Origin: Catenaria anguillulae PL171
Lineage: Eukaryota; Blastocladiomycota; Blastocladiomycetes; Blastocladiales; Catenariaceae
Assembly: GCA_002102555.1 (NCBI GenBank)
Contig: MCFL01000037.1
Span: 186,001 to 250,000, forward strand
Direction: 5' to 3'
Length of the DNA stretch: 64,000 nt
Shown: positions 20,050-31,968 of the stretch, piece by piece
Position numbering within the stretch: the first letter of the stretch is position 1
How the letters are laid out: each line of letters starts with the position of its first letter
Program-made: the position numbers and the translations under genes
Notes under the pieces: model-generated
Seen by the model: only the letters and a program-made list of their open reading frames with translations
The model's database searches: none
What the model was told of the DNA's origin: nothing

Positions 20050-20536
20050 TTTAATGATTATGATTACTGTGGCTGTGTGTGTGATTCATTCATTGGCTGT
20101 TATGTATACAGAGGGATAGGAGAGGGACGGGACTCATGGGAGCAGAGAGGCAACAGAACACGGCAGAACATGCCTCACCTGACCGGATCGACGGACCACT
20201 CTTGGGCTGGAGATCACTGGCGATCTGATCTCTGTTTCCCGTTTCCCCCACTCAACAGGAAAACCCAAACCCTCAAACCTCATCGATATATACATCGATA
20301 TCAAGGCAAGTTGCCAAGCCAGAGTCGTCCACCGCTCGCCAACGCTTGCTGCCACTTACTGCACTCGCTTACTAACATCATTTCCCGACCTATTTCGCCC
20401 TATTTTGCCTGCATTCACGGCCCTCCTCGCTCGGACTGCGACCTTGCGACCAGCTCGCTCACTGCTCACAGCCAGTCCCCCTGTGCATTGTTGATTGATC
20501 CCGACAACAACTCCTCCCGTGGACGGCACTCGTACT
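20050..20536. promoter_or_regulatory. Divergent promoter region SGT1 / RS-polyQ gene
   Basis: About 490 bp between two divergent genes. It includes a CATCGATATATACATCGATA segment (about 20281-20300), an AT-rich repeated ATCGAT motif that could be a regulatory site. I see no gene. Confidence 0.4.
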
Positions 20537-23500
20537 ATGATGACCACAACGACTGACGCCATGGCGGCTGCCCATGGCCAACATGTTTCCGATTCGTCAC
20601 CTCCCGGCCCTGGCCCCTCAACCACCGTTGCAGGCGCTGATGGAGCTCTCACCCCTTCAAAGGATTCCAGTGGTCCTCTCGGAGCTGCTCACAAAAGGCA
20701 CCGACACAAGCCGATTTGCAGCGCATGGTCGAGCGACTTCGTATGCTTCAAGAAAAGAAGAAGTCAACCAGCAGTTCCGGTTCGGTCCAGCCATCCAACA
20801 AGAGACCAGACAGACTAGCCAGTACTTCCAGCATGTCAGCCGGTTCTTGTACTCCTTCGTCTTCAACTTCAGTTGCGACCTTGGCGGTTGTCAATGGCTC
20901 TTCTTTGCATTCCCGCATCCATTCTGACCAACAACAGCAACCACATCAACAATCCTCCCAAGTCCCGGCTCAGCGTGACCGAACCCAATCAGCTCCTTTC
21001 CAGCCGTCCAAACCTGCTGCTTCCTCTGTTGCCTCTGCTTTAGCGACCACTTCATCTGCTGCATCGACACAAAGGCGAGAATCTCCTTCACTTTTCACAG
21101 TGTTCACCCCAGTTCCAACACTTTCCAATCCTGCTTTGTCCGTCCTTCCTGCAACTCGAAATGAAACAACAGATTCCCGATCCACATCTTCATCCAAATC
21201 ATCTTCGGCGTCTTCCCAGCCATCGTCGCACAAGCTTCCACCTGCACCAACACAGCATGTTCGCTCTGCCGGCTCGTCACCTAATCTGACTTTGCCCAAC
21301 AGACCCGATTCGCATCAACAACAGCTTGCTGTTCAGGAACTGACGTCGACCTCTGCAGCTGAGTTGCTTTCAAAGCCAATCACAATGTCCCCAATTTCCG
21401 CCTCTCGCACAACATCGCCTGCACCCAAGGCTTCCGTTGGTGACCGCCAAAATGACTCAATCGTGCCCAATGATGATGAAATGCAAATCGACTCTTGCCC
21501 ACGCCCGCAGGATCCCCCTGCTTCGGATTTCCGCTCAACCGCCACCGGCATCCGCTCACTGCCATCACGGCCCGGATCGCCCGAATCGGGCGAGCTCGAC
21601 TCGCAAACGTACGCCAACATTCACTGGGATAGGTACACTCCCGGCATCAGCAGTATTGGCCCCAACTCCCGCCCAGGCTCTGCTCCGTCCAACTCAGCTG
21701 TGCCTGCACCTGGCGCAGGTAAGCGCAGTAACTCATTGTTCCAGCACCCGCCGCAGCACCAGCACCAGCACCAGCACCAGCAGAGAAATGCAAGCTCAAG
21801 TCGTGCCAACGGCAATATGGAGCGCGTCGAACCGCCACTCGATCATCCTTGGGCCGTGCAAGTGCGTGGCAGTAAGACCATTGCGTTCCGGCCACAGCGT
21901 ACCGACGGTATGCTGTACTCTCACCCACACCACCTTCTGATACGTTTTTTCATTTCTTACTTTTGACTGGATCTCGTGTGCCAATAGACAATCCGCACGG
22001 CCTCGCCACGCGCCCCTTTGTCGAACGCGCATACCCAGCAGCACACGCCGCCCTCAAGTCCCAGTCCGAGTACCCCTATGACTCGATCCCGCGCAAACCG
22101 TGCCAGTTTCTTGACTTTGTCGGAGCAGACAAGCTCGAGATTCTCGAACAGACCCAGCTGCCCAAGCACATCAAGTGTCCGCCGTCGGGTGAGACTGCAC
22201 ATCGGTGCATTGCCCGGATCCGGGACATTGAGGCCGTGGGCGACGGGCCATTTCGCCAAGCAGCACAGTCCACGGTGTACATGCACTTGGTGTATTTGGC
22301 CGTGATTGGCGCGGTGCATTGCCGGCGCCCGCTCAAGTTTATGGTCGAGTTTCAGGACAGGTTAAGGGCAAGTGCCCCGTTTGTTGCGCCCGTGCCCGGG
22401 GCGGGCACAGATGGAAAGGTCGGTGACGCCAATGCGTCGGGCGGAAGCAAAGACGAGTTGGGTGGCGGGAGGCGCAAGGGTGGTGCAAACAAGAGTCGAA
22501 GCCGTAGCCGGTCGCGCGCGGGATCCGGGCGGATGGCACGATCGCGTTCACGGTCGCCTGGCGCTTTCAGGTATCGCCGTGATTCCGTTGGCAGCGCACG
22601 TGCAACGGATTACCGTGATCAGCGTGACAGGGACAGGGATCGTGACCGTGACCGTGACAGGTTCCGCGACCGGAACGGTGCAAACGATTTTGCGCACGGT
22701 CGCAGGACCAGGTCGCCCGCGGACAGTCGATTGCGGGCCAACGGCAACCCGGATGCATGTGTGTCAGTTGAGATTGTGAGTGGGCCGGGAAGCTCGAGGC
22801 CGTCAACCGCAGAGGCGCCCACGCCCGGCTCAGCGGCGGCTGCCGCAAGTGTAGTGGTCAATGGACATGAGGCGGGCTCGCAGCAAAAGGTGCCAACTGG
22901 GATCAAGTCGCCGCAACGTGCACAGAAGCAACAACAAGAGCACCAGCAACAACAATTGCCATCTCTGATTTCGAGTACGTCTCAGCAACAGCAGAACCAG
23001 CAGTTGCAGCAGCAGCTTATGCAACAACAGCACCAAGCACAGCAACTACTCCAGCAACAACATCAGCAGCTCCAAGCCGCTGCTGCCGCGGCTCAGCAGC
23101 AAGCCAACGCGAACGAAGTCAACGCCATGCTCGCCATGCTTGGCGCGTCACCCATGGTTGCTGCTTCACTGACATCCCCTACTCGTTCCATGTTTCCTCC
23201 GCTTTCGCCCGCGCTCACGTCTGCTGCTTCTACCGCAGCGGCCGCTCAACAGCGCTTGCAAATGCCCATGCCTCAGCAATGGTCGGGTACGTTGCAGTTG
23301 GGATTCCTTACTTACACTTGTCCATTGTCATTGGGTGACCTTTGCTCAGCTTGCCCCTTTGGTTCCGTATGCAGCTCCAACATCTGCCGCTACACAAGTC
23401 GCCATGCCCATGCCGCAGCCCATGTCCATGACGCTTCCCATGCCCATGCCCACACCTCAGCAACAGCAGCAGCAGCAACAATTGACGACAATGACCCACC

Positions 23501-24045
23501 AATTTATGCCCGTCGCACCGCCACCGCCTCCGACTGCTGCCGCGATGGCCACGGCAGCCATGAACAACCAGCTGCCGCTGCAAGACCCGCAACCCGCCTG
23601 GCTTGTTCGCAACGACGCAGCGTCCACGACGGCAGTGCCTAAACAGCCCGCAAATGTGACCTCCTCTTTGGCGGTAGCGCCCATGATGGACCGACCACTA
23701 ACCTTTGCCACTCTGTGTACCACTGCGCAACTCGACCTCGCCTTGCTCGTAACTCACACTCTGTACGACACGTGGAAATGGGACCCAAAGGCCGCGCTGA
23801 CTGCACTGGCGCTGATTCGCCTGGGCATTCCCCTCACCGACAAGCACGTGCAGCGGACCACGGTGCGTATCGGCACAAGTGACGGCATCATTGAGTTGCA
23901 GCGAGTGGTGATTACCGCGGGCCAATGGAAGATTGAAGCCGATGGGTTGAATGTGGACGAGGCAATGCGCACGGCGGCTGCTCAGGTGCTTGTGATGGAT
24001 GCGGCGAGCGAAAAGGCAAAGGCAGCCAGCGCACCTCAACAGTAA
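20537..24045 (+). CDS. Unrecognised RS-rich, polyQ nuclear-type protein
   Basis: The secure exons are 20716-21907, 21988-23286 and 23375-24045, with phased introns of 80 and 87-88 bp, giving over 1,050 residues. A Ser-rich region comes first. A conserved-looking block follows (GLATRPFVERAYPAAHAAL..CQFLDFVGADKLEILEQTQLPKH..), then an RS segment, Arg-Asp alternation (RDRDRDRDRDR), a long Gln tract and a C-terminal folded block (LTFATLCTTAQLDLALLV..VEIDG-type end). I do not recognise the family. RS and RD repeats point to RNA processing or transcription, but this is inference. The 5' end is uncertain. Either a first exon from 20537 joins by a roughly 70-bp intron, or the frame from 20574 (SPLQRIPVVLSELLTK) continues into QADLQRMVERLRMLQEKKK after a one-base loss in AAAA near 20694. 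Confidence 0.6.
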
Positions 24046-24502
24046 CCAGCCGGTGATTTTTATTTCGTCTTTCATCACCCCAAATTCGTGGATGTGTCGT
24101 GTATCGCGGCCACATGGCACCCAAGCTGTATTGCATTGGAGTTGGCGCACTGTGAATTGCTTGGTGACCATCAAGAGCAGACAAGCGTCCGTTTTTCGTC
24201 GCATCAAGTTGCCTGTTCACTTCAGTCTCGCCGTTTGCTGAGTAGGCCTGCATGGCTTGTCATGTTTATTCGGACTCGTGCTTTGCCATTTTCGTTTGTC
24301 ACTCCTACCATCTCTCGCGGCTGCATTTCGTCATTGTCTATTTGGTCCTTGATCTTTTTTCTAAACATATTGCTGCAGCAAGCTATCTTTCTGTTTCACA
24401 AGGAACGCAAGAACAGTATAAACAAGACTCACGTCGCATTCAATCACATTACCCGAAATTCTCGCATGCATGACGACATTGCATAATGGAGCTTGAAGTT
24501 GA
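24046..24502. other. Intergenic region
   Basis: About 450 bp of convergent 3' sequence between the RS/polyQ gene and ankyrin-like copy B. Nothing recognisable is seen. Confidence 0.5.
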
Positions 24503-26907
24503 TCAATCTTGCTCCACCTTCAACTTGACAACTGCTTTCTCGTCAATCAAACCAGACCTGGCCCACCACACCTTTGCTCGTCTCGTCACCTCGATGTCAC
24601 CTTCGGAAATTGACGTGGGACATACAATTGGGATTCCTGAGGCCACCTTGAACCACTCGAGAACATCGCATTGCCCCATCTCACTCGCCTTCTCAATACA
24701 CTCATACACATCTTCTAACTCGTAGGAATAGCCAGCCTGCTTGCGGTAGTCCAACAGATCGACGCATTCACCGAAGTGCTCAATCGCATTGTACGGCGAG
24801 AACAGCTCAAATGACGCATTGTTGAGCACATACTGCAGATAATGGGCATGAACGGGTTGTGGTATGGCCCACGGTTGACCGGCATCTTGGCAACGCGAGG
24901 CAAGTTTGCTCGCCACCACGTCAACGACATGGCATGGTTGTCGATGTCGAAGCCGTAACGTGCATGGACGCTGCTCAGGGTAGATTCGTCGGGATACTTG
25001 TCGCTCGACCAGGCCTTGACGAAATCCTCCTCGGATGCTCTGGTCGAGCGCAGCAGCCAGTCAAGCACATCGACTCGGCCGTTAATGCTAGCCGCATGAA
25101 TGCAGGCGGCGAAATCCACGGGCTGCCCTGCATTGACCCACACCTTGAGCGTGGCCAATTTGGATGGGGCGTCGCATTGAACGAAACAGGAATCGCAAGC
25201 GTACAAGTAGGGTTGCCCATGATTCAAGTCATACACGTCCTTGAGCCACCCAGACTTGTGTGCCCACCAGTCAATTACATCCACTCGACCGTCAGAGAAG
25301 GCACGCCAGACCCTGCGCCAGACCATACTAGTCGGAATAGGACTTGCTGGCGTGACCGGCGGAATGCGCTCTGTAAGCCAATCCAAGACATGGACATGGC
25401 CCGCCTGACTTGCCGACTGAAACGGCTTGCTCCAATCCTCCATGGTCATGTCCTTTGCAAACCCATTCATAAACATCCATTCCAAGACATCGAGGCGCCC
25501 GTAGTATGCGGCCGAGCCAAAGACTTTGGCCCGTTTGTTATCGCCGGGAGCTGGGAACTGGAATCCATTTGCGAGCAGCCAGTCCAGAATATCGACACCT
25601 ACTGTACCGCATCCTTGCGAAATATCGTATGGATCACATCCAAAATACCATCCCGGCATGTCTGGAATGGACGGGTCCACGTTGGCATGAATCCACTGCA
25701 GCAGCTCCAGCTTGCCGGATTGCAACGACGACCGCACCAATTGGTTGCGCGATCCCAACAGGTACCCGCGGCTGTGAAGCTCTTTGACAAGCTCCACTTG
25801 GCCCTTTTCGCAAGCATTTTGAGAAACATCCCTGTTTCCATCCGCAAATTGAAGCATATCAAACGCCCGAAGCCAATCAAGACCAAGACCACGACTCACC
25901 ACTTTGTAGCACATAGACAGGATCTCTGACTTGTGGAATTCACGCAAACACTCGTCAAGGCATTGCCGCCACGCCTCCATCACCAAGGGTTGGCTCTTGC
26001 ACCATTCCAGCGCGGCAACATGACCCGAGTCGAACAAGGTCAAGAACACACTGGCCCAGTGCTTGCGTGGTTGCGACCACGCCTCCATAACGAGGTGATG
26101 ATTTCCACACCATTCTAATACTGTGACCTGGCCGCCAGAGAAGGCCGCCGAGATGACTTGAATCCAATCAATCCTTGCCTGAAAGTGAAAGAACCACCAA
26201 TCCAGGACGTGAACATGTCCGTTTCGTGCGGCAGCCACAGCGGCATCTGCACCGGCCGAAGCCATCCACGTTGTATCTGCATTGCGCAGAATCCAATCCA
26301 AGATATCGACTCGCCCATTTCGCGACGCATGCACAGCAATGCCAGCAAGGGTATGGTTGCTGTCCACCTCCAGCCCGAGGTTCTGCCATCCACGTGTCTT
26401 CCACCACTCGAGCCACATGTGCTCCAGTGGGTCGCAAAATGCCTCCATCAGATCGTACTCGTCCAAATCCCAATTCAAAAGCAATTTCGATTCATCAAGC
26501 CACCATTCCACGATGTGCGTAGTGTCGAATTTCATCGCCAACGGGAGCAACTCGGACGAGTCGTACTTGAGCGGGCGACCGCGGGGCTGCTTGCTCCACT
26601 GATGCATCAGTTTGAGGAGGTGCAGATCGCCGCACTTTGTCGCCAGGTTCATGTCAATGTGCGGCATGTGCAACAAGGCAACTTTGGTCGCGAGCGGCAC
26701 ATGGGTGCGTGAGAGGACGTTGAGTGGTTGCAGGATGGCGGTCGGGTGCCACAGCGACGATGAGGTGGCGATGAGGCGGATCATGAGAATGACGATTGGG
26801 TAGATCAGGTCGATTGGGAGTGAAGGCATGTCCACGGGCTGGTCGACGGCGGCATTCATGGTGGATAGCGTATTCATTTCAATGGGTTCGGCATTCATGT
26901 CTACCAT
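24503..26907 (-). CDS. Ankyrin-like repeat protein, copy B (one frameshift)
   Basis: The frame from ATG 26907 runs through the leucine-rich N-terminal module (PSLPIDLIYPIVILMIRLIA..PLNVLSRTHVPLATKVALL), about 15 ankyrin-like units with VLDWW/L or ILDWLL cores, and VNRGPYHNP. There, near 24851-24857, the reading shifts by one base. The conserved VHAHYLQYVLNNASFELF and the rest of the C-terminal module (VLEWFKVASG, VWWARSGLIDEK) lie in another frame. One missing base restores the family pattern, so this is a sequencing deletion or a very young pseudogene. Without it the protein would be about 800 residues, like copies C and G. The central part (about 25450-25830) is nearly identical to copy G. 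The upstream TTG-initiated extension is not used. Confidence 0.75.
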
Positions 26908-27162
26908 TGCGACAAGTCTACGGCCCTCAAGCAAATTTTGCAAGAAAGCCCGAGCCGGCCAGCTGACTTGAAGTCATAAACAAATACACGTATGGAAGTT
27001 GACGCGAAGGTGATTGAGGGATGATGTGTCGAATCAGCGGCGGCCTGGGTAATTGGCTGACCCTTGGCTGTCGTCCCACACGTTGGGCCAGTCACGGCCA
27101 TCAGGTACATCTAATGTTGAATCGGGACTCGAGACTAGCATTGGCGAGGCTCTGGGCGACGA
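26908..27162. other. Short gap upstream of copy B
   Basis: About 250 bp holding the copy B promoter. No gene is seen. Confidence 0.4.
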
Positions 27163-28838
27163 ATGTCATATGCGGCCATGTCCGTGTCGGAAATTGGTAT
27201 GGGAACTCCGTACCAGCGCCTGTAGCGAGTCAAGAAGACTATTTCGGCCACCCACACTCTCCGCTCTCCAGAAAACGACAGACGTTGGCAGGAAATCTTT
27301 CGCGACAGTGTGTCTCGCAAGGCTCGACGCAGTCTCACGCCATGGCAAGTCTCCGCAGCCATGTCTGATCTGGAGATCCACCAAGTACAACGTCGGGCCT
27401 TCCTCTTGGCCATTCGTCCCTCGGCGCTGTCCAAATGAATCGGGTATCTCCTCATCCGTTGCCGCACAGGCGGTCGCGCACCACTCGCGCACGCCCAAGT
27501 CGGCCGTCGTTTCCGTCATTCATCTGCCTCGAGACTGTCGGTGCAACCAATCTGCCGCTGCTCGACTCGCAAGGCCAAACGGGGTCCGGCACACGGTTCC
27601 ATCCGCTCACCAAAGTGCTCAAGGCCTACCAGACTCACACGCGACTCAGACGTGTGGCCTGAGAGATCTATCATCTGGCCGAAGACGACTTTGCAAACGA
27701 GACCGGGCATTATGTGCTTGTGGTGCCCATGGCTCTCATTCTCGGCATACGTGGCGCCGACGGTGAAATGTGTACGCAGTGCCACCCGCGGGATTGCCAC
27801 TGTCAGCGGCATGATTCGTGGCCAATCGATTGTTGACATGCGCACGTGGTACCGGGGCTTCAATCGCTCTGTGACAGAACTAGGCGGCGGAAATTTCACG
27901 ATTACGGGTCACATGGCACGGCCCTCTCCCTGTTCCGTGCGCGTGACCGAGCTTGCTGTTGGTTACTGGACAGCGACATTTTGGCGCGATCTGTCGGCGC
28001 TCATGACCGACGGATACGTTCGAGACAAGAGCCAGATGTAATCGGACGTGGATATCATGGTAGTCCTCACAAAGGCAGGTGAAAGGTTGACGGACGAGGA
28101 GCTCATGAACGTACTCAAGCTTGAACACGTTGTAAGCACGACCGGCTTTGAGTGCCTGGATTCTAAGGGGAATGCGATCGTGTATTAGGCGCACCAAGAT
28201 ATTATGGACGATTGGTCCCGTGCCCGGCGGGCCGCGTATGCGCCTTGCCACGCGGATGCGAACGGTGCCCATTCATTTGGACAAACTGAAAAATCAAGCG
28301 CGATTTGCAATTCGAGTTTGCACGGGGCCAGCATCGATTTGCTGGCTTGGCGAGGACCGAGCTCGTGGCACACTTTGTGCATGGAGGATAGGTCCCTCAG
28401 TCGCAACTTGGAGCCGGCATCGCCGTGGTTGCTCGGGGCAACAGTGACACGGTGGCAGATTCGGGCTCAATTGAACCCGCAGAATTCAAGAACCAGCTGG
28501 ATATGCCCTTGCCGCGCATGTTTCACGAGGTTCAGATCGAGGCAAAGGCGCAGGCATTAGCGGAGAAGTGGGATAGTGTCAGCAAGCTCTCGATTGAGGA
28601 CATGTGAGCGGCAGATTTGGATGCAGTTAAGCAGGCAGTCAAGGCGTACTTGGCAGAATGGGAGAGGAAGATCGAGAGAGACCAGAGTGACGCCAGAGTG
28701 ACGCCGGCGAGCAAGAGTCGGAAAGTGCAAGTGGCAGTGACCATGAGGAGTCGGAAAGTGAGTCGAGCGACGCAAGTGGGAATCAAGAGGATGGTGAGAA
28801 GCAAGATATGGCAATGGCGTTTTACGGCCCTTGTTTGA
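27163..28838 (+). pseudogene. Decayed protein-coding gene of unknown family
   Basis: Several stretches read like protein but are split by stop codons and frame changes. The first is MSYAAMSVSEIGMGTPYQRL, stop, then a helical stretch with DRRWQEIFRDSVSRKARRS. Next come EIYHLAEDDFANETGHYVL, then VDMRTWYRGFNRSVTELGGG with ATFWRDLSALMTDGYV, a stop near 28039, and MVVLTKAGERLTDEELMNVL, with a stop near 28186. The last is FHEVQIEAKAQALAEKWDSV, a stop near 28605, then AVKAYLAEWERKI and a Ser/Glu-rich tail. One coherent plus-strand order and a low-complexity acidic C-terminus suggest a single relic, perhaps of a transposable element or captured gene. I do not recognise the family. A multi-exon gene is less likely because the stops fall inside the best-looking segments. 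Confidence 0.5.
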
Positions 28839-29074
28839 CGTTGTGATAGTTTCCTTTTTTTGTCAACTTCCAGCTAGTCTATGTTGCTACCAACTCGATT
28901 GTATTGGTATGATATCCTGGAGCCCACGCTTGTTGAATGTTTTATGTATGTCGAGAATCTTGAGGTCCGTGTCCGAGTCGGGTCAGGCGGTATGTATAGA
29001 AGCGAGAATGACAGTTTCATTATTCTCCGGTACGCATACATTGGAGTCAAAACACCGTCTTGCAAGACACATCT

Positions 29075-31537
29075 TCACACTTTCATTTGGGCAATTTCCT
29101 TTTCACTCACCAGTCCCGACTTCGCCCACCAATGCTTTGCCCGTTTGGAAATCCTCTCCTCTCCGTGAGCAATCACTTGAGGACACTTCATCGCGGTTCC
29201 CATTTCTCGTTTCCACCAATCGAGCACGTGACACATGCCTTGCCAACTCGCCTCTATCAAGCACAAATCCAAGTCCACAACGCTCAAATTGCCCTTGTTG
29301 CGTCGAAACTCCAATACTGACAAGTAGCCTCGCTCGGACGCCGTAACCGTGTCCAAGAGCGCAAACGACGTGTTGTGCAACACATGCTCAAGAATGTGGG
29401 CATGAAGTGGGTCAATGTATGGGCCACGGTTGACGGGCATGCGGCAGACATGGGCGAGGTTTGCGCGCCACCACAACAGCGAGCCTGCATGGGATGCATC
29501 ATCCAGTTCGACGTCGTCGTCATCGTCATCATCGCCGTTGCCGTTGCTGCCTTCTGCGTACTCTGAGCTGGTCCACGCTTGCACAAAGAGGCCGATCGGA
29601 AGTTTGGCCGTCTTGAGCAACCAATCAAGTAAGTCGATGCGGCCGTAGATGCTTGCCGTGTGAATGCACTTGGCCAAGTCCATGGGCTGCTTTGCATCCA
29701 TCCACACTTGAACCGCCGCGAGCTGCGCGGCATGCCTGCCTGTGTGATCCTTGATTGGATCCAGGAGTTCGCCGTCGTCGCTCCAGTTGCGCTTGCATGC
29801 GCGCAAGTAGGAATGGCTGTCGTCATCCGCGTCCAACCAGCTCTTGAGCGGCCCCGATTTGTGAAGCCACCACTCAATGATATCGACGCGACCAGCCTCG
29901 AAGGCATGGGAAAGCCTGTACGACTTGATACCTTCAATAGCAGGCAGCTTGGGAACGATTGCACTGAGCTGATTCAACCACCAATCAAGAACATCCAAAT
30001 GGCATCTCTTGGTTGCCTTGTTGAGCGCTCGGACGAAATACATGACTGGAAGCGTGCCAATAGAGCCAAGCGACGATGAAGGTCGAGCAAAGTTGTGAGC
30101 GAACCAGTCCAATACCTTGACGTTTCCCTTCTTACTTGCAATGACGAGGCATTCGCCCACATCCGTGTCGCGCACCTCTTCCATACATCCACTCGCGAGC
30201 AACCAGTCAAGGACGGCAATGTGCTCGGACTGCACAAGAATGTGACCAAGCGGACTCGGTTCATGATGCTCTTGTGTTTGCAGCTCGGAATGGCTTGATT
30301 GCTTGGAAGCCGGAACCTTGTACCCTCTGGCAACCAACCAATCCAAGACGGCCACATTCCCCACTTGGCTTGCCTTGGCGAACAGATCATGGTCGAAAGC
30401 AAGGGCAGTTGAGTCGATGTTGGATTGAATCCAGTCGAGCAGCTCCAAGTTGCCTGAAACCATACTTGCCTCTATCAATTCTTTCCGCAAACCAACCAAA
30501 TGCTGCTCGGTATGCAGAAGCTTGACCAACTCCAAGTCGCCCTTTGCACACGCCTGAACCGACGCCTCCTCTAACTCTTGGACAAAAGGTATCAGGCCAA
30601 AGTCGGAAAACCATTCGGCAAGCCCATTGCGAATAGCTTCAGGGTACACCAACTCGTCAAACGACTTTGGGCGGACCTTGTGCAACCTCTCCCTTTGTAG
30701 TCCCTTTATTACCTGCGGGTGCTGCTTGCACCATTCCAACACTTCAACTTGCTTTCCTTGAACCGCCGCTGAAAACACAAATCTCAGGTCGGGTTCAGCA
30801 ATCAATCCAGCGCGGGACTGCGCAATCCACCAGTCCAAGACGTGCACATGCCCGCCCTCAGCGGCTACCTTGATCGCATCGTCGCTATCCGCCTCTTGCA
30901 CAATCCACTTGGCACCCACATTCTCTAGCAACCAATCCAGCACATCCATTCTGCCTTGGCGGCATGCTTGCACAATCACATGCGCGAATTCAGCCGGTTC
31001 GTCCAGATACGGAAACCCGCGAGTTTTCCACCACTTGAGCCACTGCATCGCATCTTGGCCGCAAAATGCCTTGACCAACTTGCGGCTGTTCCAGTCCCAA
31101 TGCACAATCAATCCGCTCATGTCTAGCCACCATTCAAGCACATTGACTTTGCCACATTCAAGCGCAATGGCAGCAATGCTGGCAGACGCATAGTTGATCG
31201 GGCGTCCGTTGGGCTGCGTGCTCCACTGCAGCATGAAATCGAGCAAGGCAACGTCGCCGCGTTCAGTGGCCCACGTCAGGTCGACGTCAGGGAGGTTGAT
31301 GAGGGCAGCTTTGGTGACGAGCGGGACGGCCGCACGTGAGAGAACCGCGAGCGGCTGGTAAATGGCGGCTGGCTGCCACAGCGAGGCGGCCGCGACGAGA
31401 TGGACGCAAATGGCGAGAATGGGCTCGGCAAGGTCGACGGTGAGCGGCGGCGGCAGCGCCGGCTGGTCGGCGGCAGTAGTCATTGTCAAGTCAAATGAAG
31501 GAGCGAATTGCTCAGGCTGTTTGCATTGCGATTGCAT
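29075..31537 (-). CDS. Ankyrin-like repeat protein, copy C
   Basis: An intact single exon of 820 residues; a second Met at codon 19 (31483) is also possible. The N-terminal module is LPPPLTVDLAEPILAICVHLVAAASLWQ, then PLAVLSRAAVPLVTKAALINLP. About 17 ankyrin-like units follow (VLEWWL, MDVLDWLL, VHVLDWW, LELLDWIQSNID, VAVLDWLV, IDLLDWLL). An acidic Asp run (DDDDDDDVELDD) occurs near residue 645. The C-terminal module contains PVNRGPYIDPLHAHILEHVL, VLDWWKREMG and KHWWAKSGLVSEKEIAQMKV. The predicted product is a soluble helical-repeat scaffold; partner and role are unknown. It is tandem with copy D in the same orientation, about 430 bp apart. Confidence 0.85.
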   Translation of the reverse strand: MQSQCKQPEQFAPSFDLTMTTAADQPALPPPLTVDLAEPILAICVHLVAAASLWQPAAIYQPLAVLSRAAVPLVTKAALINLPDVDLTWATERGDVALLDFMLQWSTQPNGRPINYASASIAAIALECGKVNVLEWWLDMSGLIVHWDWNSRKLVKAFCGQDAMQWLKWWKTRGFPYLDEPAEFAHVIVQACRQGRMDVLDWLLENVGAKWIVQEADSDDAIKVAAEGGHVHVLDWWIAQSRAGLIAEPDLRFVFSAAVQGKQVEVLEWCKQHPQVIKGLQRERLHKVRPKSFDELVYPEAIRNGLAEWFSDFGLIPFVQELEEASVQACAKGDLELVKLLHTEQHLVGLRKELIEASMVSGNLELLDWIQSNIDSTALAFDHDLFAKASQVGNVAVLDWLVARGYKVPASKQSSHSELQTQEHHEPSPLGHILVQSEHIAVLDWLLASGCMEEVRDTDVGECLVIASKKGNVKVLDWFAHNFARPSSSLGSIGTLPVMYFVRALNKATKRCHLDVLDWWLNQLSAIVPKLPAIEGIKSYRLSHAFEAGRVDIIEWWLHKSGPLKSWLDADDDSHSYLRACKRNWSDDGELLDPIKDHTGRHAAQLAAVQVWMDAKQPMDLAKCIHTASIYGRIDLLDWLLKTAKLPIGLFVQAWTSSEYAEGSNGNGDDDDDDDVELDDASHAGSLLWWRANLAHVCRMPVNRGPYIDPLHAHILEHVLHNTSFALLDTVTASERGYLSVLEFRRNKGNLSVVDLDLCLIEASWQGMCHVLDWWKREMGTAMKCPQVIAHGEERISKRAKHWWAKSGLVSEKEIAQMKV

Positions 31538-31968
31538 GGATGTTGGGAGTGTTCCTGATATTTACCTCGTATTGATCGATCATGAGTTGGGAGACGCTCC
31601 CTTTTGTCTGTACTGTCACATCAATTGTCCCCTTGCTGTTTGTTGATGGGGAGAATGCCGCCGCCGCTCCGCACATATCTACACGGCCAATGAGTACAAA
31701 CATAATTCTGACAGATACGCTCACCGTTGCGCTTCATGTCGGTTGCCAGCAAGTATCACGGCTGCTTCGCCCGGCTGTGTCGCAATTATTGCTTGGCACA
31801 TCTATCAACTGGTGCGGACAGAACATGACTTGAAGCAGGTGAAAGCAAGAGTGACGATTCGTCGAGAGAGTGTCAGTGGGACAGTGCAAGCAAGTTTTCT
31901 CTTGTATCGTGTATATAGGGAGGTGGATGCATCAGCAAAAGCATAAATATACAACATTTCTTGAGTGT
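31538..31968. other. Gap between copies C and D
   Basis: About 430 bp including the copy C promoter and copy D 3' end. No gene is seen. Confidence 0.5.

Noticed and set aside
22920-23110. CAG/CAA-rich tract as a CRISPR-like or satellite array
   Set aside because: It is in frame and encodes polyglutamine with mixed CAG/CAA codons, so it is a coding low-complexity tract.
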